Positions 12,577-15,450 of a DNA stretch of 15,450 bases are shown here, piece by piece. The translations under genes and the position numbers were made by a program. The notes below the pieces were generated by a model. That model ran no database searches and was not told the DNA's origin. It saw nothing but the letters and a program-made list of their open reading frames with translations. Origin of the DNA: CAZVUW01 sp964629825 (GTDB taxonomy: Bacteria; Actinomycetota; Nitriliruptoria; Euzebyales; Egibacteraceae); contig CAZVUW010000079.1 of NCBI GenBank assembly GCA_964629825.1, forward strand, positions 1-15,450, written 5' to 3'. Positions within the stretch are counted from its first letter, which is position 1, and every line of letters starts with the position of its first letter.

Positions 12577-14218
12577 CCAGGCGGGCCGGCTCCAGGTCGG
12601 GCAGCTCCTCCAGGCGGCCGTCCTGCACCCTCAGCCAGCGGTTGACGCCGATCTCGGCGAGGAAGCGCTGGTCGTGGCTGACGACGACGAAGGCTCCGCG
12701 GTAGGCCCGGAGCGCGCTCTCGAGCTGGCCGACGCTGACCAGATCGAGGTTGTTGGTCGGCTCGTCCAGGAGCAGGAGCTGCGGCGCAGGCTCGGCGTAC
12801 AGGACGCACGCCAGCGTGGCCCGCAGCAGCTCGCCGCTGGACAGCACCCCGGCTGGAAGGTGCACACGGTCGCCGCGGAACAGGAAGCGGGCGAGCAGGT
12901 GGCGCCGCTCGTTGAGCGTCAGGCTCGGTGCGAAGTCGGCGACGTTCTCCTCCAGCGTGCGGTCGGGGTCGAGCAGGTCGAGCCGCTGCGACAGGTAGGC
13001 GACGCGGCCGGCACCGCGCCTCAGCTCGCCCCGGTCGGGCGGCAGGTCGCCGTTGATCACGCGCAGCAGCGTCGTCTTGCCTGAGCCGTTCGCGCCGATC
13101 AGGGCGATCCGCTCCGGGCCCTTGATCACCAGGTCCACGCCCTCGTCGGCGAGCAGCGGACGCCCGCCGAGGCGCACCTGGAGGCCCTTTGCGGACAGGA
13201 CCATGCGACCCGTCGGCACGGTCGTGTGCGGCAGGTCGAGGTCGATCTCAGGGTCGTCGCGCACCGCGGACTCGGCCTCGTCGAGGCGCTTGCGGGCGGC
13301 CTCGAGCCGCGCCTCGTGGACGTCGTCGGCCTTGCCGGCTGACTCCTGGGCGCGACGCTTCATCGCGCCGGCGACGATCTTCGGCAGCCCGGCGTCCTTG
13401 ACGTTGCGCGCCGCGGTGCCGGAGCGGCGCGCGGCGCGCTCGCGGGCGATCTGGCGCTCGCGCCGCTCGCGCCGAAGCTGCTGCTTGGCGCTGCGGAGGT
13501 TGCGCACGGCGGCCTCCTGCTCGGCCCGCAGCGCGGCCTGGTAGACGCTGAACGAGCCGCCGTAGAAGCGGACCTCGCCGCGGTAGAGCTCGGCGATTCG
13601 GTCCATCCGCTCGAGCAGGCTGCGGTCGTGGCTGACGACGAGCAGGCAGCCCTTCCAGTCCTCGACCACGTCGTACAGGTGCTGCCGTGCGTCGAGGTCG
13701 AGGTTGTTGGTCGGCTCGTCGAGGATCAGCACGTCGGGGCGGCGCAGCAGCTCCGCTGCCAGGCCGAGCCGCACGACCTCGCCACCGCTGAGACCGCCGA
13801 GGCGACGATCGAGCTCGACCTCGGGAAGGCCGACGCGGGCCAGCACCTCGCGACTGCGCTCCTCGATGTCCCAGTCGTCGCCGATCGTGGCGAAGACCTC
13901 TTCGCGGGCGTCGCCCGCCGCGAGCGCCTCAAGGGCGTCCAGGGTCGGCTGGACCCCCAGGACCTCGGCCACGGTCAGCTCCGCGGTGAACGGCAGGGTC
14001 TGCGGCAGGTAGCCCAGCCGGCCGGCGACGTGGACCGAGCCGGCAGAGGGTGCGAGCTCCCCGGTGATCAGCCGCAGCAGCGTGCTCTTGCCGGCGCCGT
14101 TGGGCGCGACCAGGCCGGTGCGGCCCGCGGCGACGCTGAAGGACAGGTTGTCGAAGACCGGTGTGCCGTCGGGCCAGGCGAAGGAGAGGGAGGAGCAGGT
14201 GATGAACGCTTCAGACAT
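12569..14218 (-). CDS. ABC-F family ATPase (ribosome-associated, possible antibiotic resistance)
   Basis: 549 aa with two ATP-binding cassettes and no membrane segment. Domain 1: Walker A APNGAGKS (38-45), LSGGE (143-147), Walker B LILDEPTNNLD (164-174), SHD (196-198). A basic, coiled-coil-like linker of about 115 residues follows (about 220-335; AKQQLRRERRERQIARERAARR). Domain 2: GANGSGKT (375-382), altered signature LSSGE (459-463), LLLLDEPTNNLD (481-492), SHD (514-516). This is the ABC-F layout, whose members bind the ribosomal E site and either assist translation or dislodge antibiotics. The length and KGCLLVVSHD/ARRSGTAARNVKDAGLP segments match a common actinobacterial group annotated as putative resistance ATPases. 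The ATG at 14218 has GAGG 6 nt upstream. The structured leader favours inducible expression; drug specificity is unknown. Confidence 0.93.
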   Translation of the reverse strand: MSEAFITCSSLSFAWPDGTPVFDNLSFSVAAGRTGLVAPNGAGKSTLLRLITGELAPSAGSVHVAGRLGYLPQTLPFTAELTVAEVLGVQPTLDALEALAAGDAREEVFATIGDDWDIEERSREVLARVGLPEVELDRRLGGLSGGEVVRLGLAAELLRRPDVLILDEPTNNLDLDARQHLYDVVEDWKGCLLVVSHDRSLLERMDRIAELYRGEVRFYGGSFSVYQAALRAEQEAAVRNLRSAKQQLRRERRERQIARERAARRSGTAARNVKDAGLPKIVAGAMKRRAQESAGKADDVHEARLEAARKRLDEAESAVRDDPEIDLDLPHTTVPTGRMVLSAKGLQVRLGGRPLLADEGVDLVIKGPERIALIGANGSGKTTLLRVINGDLPPDRGELRRGAGRVAYLSQRLDLLDPDRTLEENVADFAPSLTLNERRHLLARFLFRGDRVHLPAGVLSSGELLRATLACVLYAEPAPQLLLLDEPTNNLDLVSVGQLESALRAYRGAFVVVSHDQRFLAEIGVNRWLRVQDGRLEELPDLEPARLEA

Positions 14219-14220
14219 CG

Positions 14221-14323
14221 GGAGCCTCACAGCTTGCGAGGGTGGGTCAACCCACCGGTGCAGAGGTCGCGGGCTCCACCGGGGACGGCCTGTCAGGGGC
14301 TCGTTGGCCTGTCCCGTCCGGTG
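14221..14323 (-). promoter_or_regulatory. Putative attenuator hairpins in ABC-F leader
   Basis: In the minus-strand leader, CACCGGACGG (14323-14314) pairs with CCGTCCCCGGTG (14288-14277) with a 2-nt bulge. CACCGG (14260-14255) can pair instead with the CCGGTG of that second arm. GGTGGG-TTGA-CCCACC (14256-14241) forms a tight hairpin. GGAGCC (14277-14272) is complementary to GGCTCC (14226-14221), which overlaps the GAGG ribosome-binding site. These alternatives resemble a translational attenuator. The pairing was done by eye, without energies. Confidence 0.45.
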
Positions 14324-14353
14324 TCACCCGGAGATGCTGCGCTGCCCAATCAC
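14324..14353 (-). CDS. Putative 9-aa leader peptide of ABC-F gene
   Basis: GTG at 14353 to TGA at 14326-14324 encodes MIGQRSISG. AGGAG (14366-14362) lies 8 nt upstream, a better ribosome-binding site than most genes in the window have. The stop codon is followed immediately by the first hairpin arm at 14323, so a ribosome stalled near the end would cover that arm. Small upstream ORFs are known before several ABC-F resistance genes (for example msr and vmlR). Translation is inferred. Confidence 0.42.
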   Translation of the reverse strand: MIGQRSISG

Positions 14354-14385
14354 CGTTGCTGCTCCTATGAGGCCGAAGGCGGGTC

Positions 14386-14391
14386 AGTGTA
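14386..14391 (-). promoter_or_regulatory. Candidate -10 box for ABC-F leader
   Basis: TACACT on the minus strand, 20 nt before the AGGAG site of the leader ORF. It fits TAnnnT, but no good -35 is seen 16-18 nt upstream. Transcription from here would give a leader of about 160 nt before the ABC-F start. The rest of the gap up to 14494 shows no other feature. Confidence 0.4.
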
Positions 14392-14494
14392 GCGCGGCGG
14401 ACGCGTTCCCCCGACCCTGGTGTCGATCAGGGATCAGGACCACGATCGACCAGGGAGGCCATCCGAGGTCGGCACGGCGCGGATCTGGGTCGGA

Positions 14495-15055
14495 TCAGGC
14501 GGGGGCGAACGCCAGCGAGAGCACGCCCGTGTCGAAGGCCTCGTGGTCGATCAGGCGCAGGGTGTGGGGTGCGCCGTCCTCGAAGAGGCGATCTCCCTGA
14601 CCGACCACCAGCGGGTGGAGGAGCAGGCGCAGCTCATCCACCAGCCCCTCGGCGAGGAGCGCTCGTACCAATGTTGCGCTGCCGGCCATGGCGATGTCGC
14701 CGTCGACGCGCTCCCGCAGCTCGCGCACGTCCTCAAGGCCTCCACGGAGGACGGTGGTGCCCGGCCAGTCAGCCTCTTCGAGCGTGTGTGACACGACGTA
14801 CTTCGGAACGCGGTTGATGAACTCCGCGAAGATCGAGGCGCTGTCTCGCGCCAGGCCGGGCTCGACCCGTTCGACGGTCGGCCAGTAGGCAGACCACAGC
14901 TCGTAAAGCTTGCGTCCCATCAGGAAGGCGGACGCGCCCGTCGAGCTGGCCATGGCCGCTTGCATCTGCTCGTTGAAGTAGGGGAACTGCCAGCGCTCCG
15001 GCGCTTCGACCACGCCATCCAGCGACATGTAGAAGTTGGCGATGACGCGTCCCAT
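14495..15055 (-). CDS. Dihydrofolate reductase-fold protein (RibD C-terminal domain family)
   Basis: 186 aa. The opening GRVIANFYMSLDGVVEAPERW, the central ASAFLMGRKLYELWSAYWP, YVVSHTLEEADW, and the C-terminal ELRERVDGDIAMAGSATLVRALLAEGLVDELRLLLHPLVVGQGDRLF match the RibD_C/DHFR-like family common in actinobacteria. Members have an NADPH-binding reductase fold; the reaction of stand-alone copies like this is mostly unknown, and it is not a housekeeping folate DHFR. AGAGGA lies upstream of the ATG at 15055. It follows the ArsR gene by 84 nt on the same strand, so the regulator and reductase are probably cotranscribed; this pairing is common in the phylum, often with an SRPBCC/AHSA1 gene that is absent here. 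Confidence 0.9.
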   Translation of the reverse strand: MGRVIANFYMSLDGVVEAPERWQFPYFNEQMQAAMASSTGASAFLMGRKLYELWSAYWPTVERVEPGLARDSASIFAEFINRVPKYVVSHTLEEADWPGTTVLRGGLEDVRELRERVDGDIAMAGSATLVRALLAEGLVDELRLLLHPLVVGQGDRLFEDGAPHTLRLIDHEAFDTGVLSLAFAPA

Positions 15056-15139
15056 GGCGTGTCCTCTCTTCGGTCCGGGACCTTGCGATCTGCGGGCGAC
15101 TCGCGGGGTAAGGCGCCTCCGTGCGGCTGCCTGTACGGG

Positions 15140-15450
15140 TCACGCATCGTCCGTTGCCGTGCGTTCCAGGAAGTCGCCCAGTCGGTCGAGGCGATCCTCG
15201 AGCATCCGCTGGTACCGAGCGATCCAGGCCGCCTCCTCGTCCAAACCGCGAGGGCCCAGCCGGCACGTCCGCACCCGGCCGACCTTCTCCGTGGTCACCA
15301 GCCCGGCGTCCTCGAGCACCCGCAGGTGCTTTCGCATGCCCGGCAGCGTCATCCCGAACTCGGCGGCCAGCGCGCTCACGGACAAATCCGCCCGCCCAAG
15401 CCGCTCGAGCACTCCGCGCCGGGTCGGATCGGCCAGGGCGCTGAAGCGAT
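15140..15450 (-). CDS. ArsR-family transcriptional regulator (5' end outside window)
   Basis: 103 codons up to the stop at 15140; the N-terminus lies beyond the right edge. The visible protein begins RFSALADPTRRGVLERLGRA, the standard ArsR opening, so only some ten residues are likely missing. The GTG at 15412 lies inside that motif and is not the start. The helix-turn-helix is LSVSALAAEFGMTLPGMRKHLRVLEDAGLVTTEKVGRVRTCRL. The metal-binding ELCVCDL cysteine motif of true ArsR/SmtB sensors is absent, so it belongs to the PaaX/SdpR-like non-metal group often found with SRPBCC or DHFR-fold proteins. The C-terminal helix (WIARYQRMLEDRLDRLGDFL) fits that subgroup. It probably regulates its own operon, including the reductase downstream. 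Confidence 0.92.
   Translation of the reverse strand, partial: RFSALADPTRRGVLERLGRADLSVSALAAEFGMTLPGMRKHLRVLEDAGLVTTEKVGRVRTCRLGPRGLDEEAAWIARYQRMLEDRLDRLGDFLERTATDDA

Noticed and set aside
14063..14600. Plus-strand ORFs across the ABC-F leader and the reductase gene
   Set aside because: They overlap well-supported minus-strand genes, lack ribosome-binding sites and show no recognisable domains.
1..15450. tRNA, rRNA or insertion-sequence genes
   Set aside because: No cloverleaf-like segment, rRNA-like stretch, transposase or terminal inverted repeats enclosing an ORF were found on either strand by eye.

Overview
The window is high-GC DNA from a Gram-positive-type actinobacterium, possibly a deep-branching or environmental one. 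The signs are strong G/C preference at third codon positions, two lipoproteins, a protein with three cell-wall-binding repeats, an ECF sigma factor, a DUF6194 protein, and promoters that place the -10 box directly upstream of an AUG (leaderless transcripts). A run of exactly 100 N inside a tandem repeat shows it is a draft or scaffolded assembly. Genus cannot be given from sequence alone.

Layout. Left edge (1-3464): a partial cupredoxin lipoprotein on the minus strand, about 400 bp without a gene, then a plus-strand pair made of a 98-aa beta-rich small protein and a 762-aa metzincin-like zinc protease, closed by a strong hairpin. Next (3528-5711): a secreted protein with three CW_binding_2 repeats between two Ig-like segments and a C-terminal M23-like (LytM-type) domain whose first zinc ligand seems to be missing. 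The convergent gap at 5712-6087 holds two long palindromes with shared outer arms and a 10-bp tandem repeat split by the assembly gap.

Middle (6088-8647): an ECF sigma factor overlaps by 4 nt a one-pass membrane protein with an AMIN-like outer domain (candidate anti-sigma or sensor). Divergent from them is an RlmA-type 23S rRNA guanine-N1 methyltransferase, preceded by a 15-codon upstream ORF whose stop overlaps its start. Then (8752-11511) comes a three-gene ABC importer of the sulfonate/taurine/nitrate type (lipoprotein, ATPase, permease) with overlapping genes. A convergent Rrf2 regulator lies 3 nt beyond it and is the natural candidate to control it. The ATPase carries a 33-bp in-frame tandem repeat inside its nucleotide-binding domain.

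Right (12045-15450): a DUF6194 protein divergent from the Rrf2 gene, with mirror-image leaderless promoters. A duplicated 51-bp element separates it from an ABC-F ATPase on the minus strand. The ABC-F gene has a long leader with a 9-codon ORF and competing hairpins. A RibD-type dihydrofolate-reductase-fold protein and a partial ArsR regulator follow to the edge.

The most interesting theme is that two genes whose families protect or modify the ribosome's drug site (RlmA and ABC-F) each appear to have a tiny upstream ORF placed as in antibiotic-sensing attenuators. The second candidate for something undescribed is the small protein plus metzincin pair, neither of which has a signal peptide. All foldings and promoter calls were made by eye.
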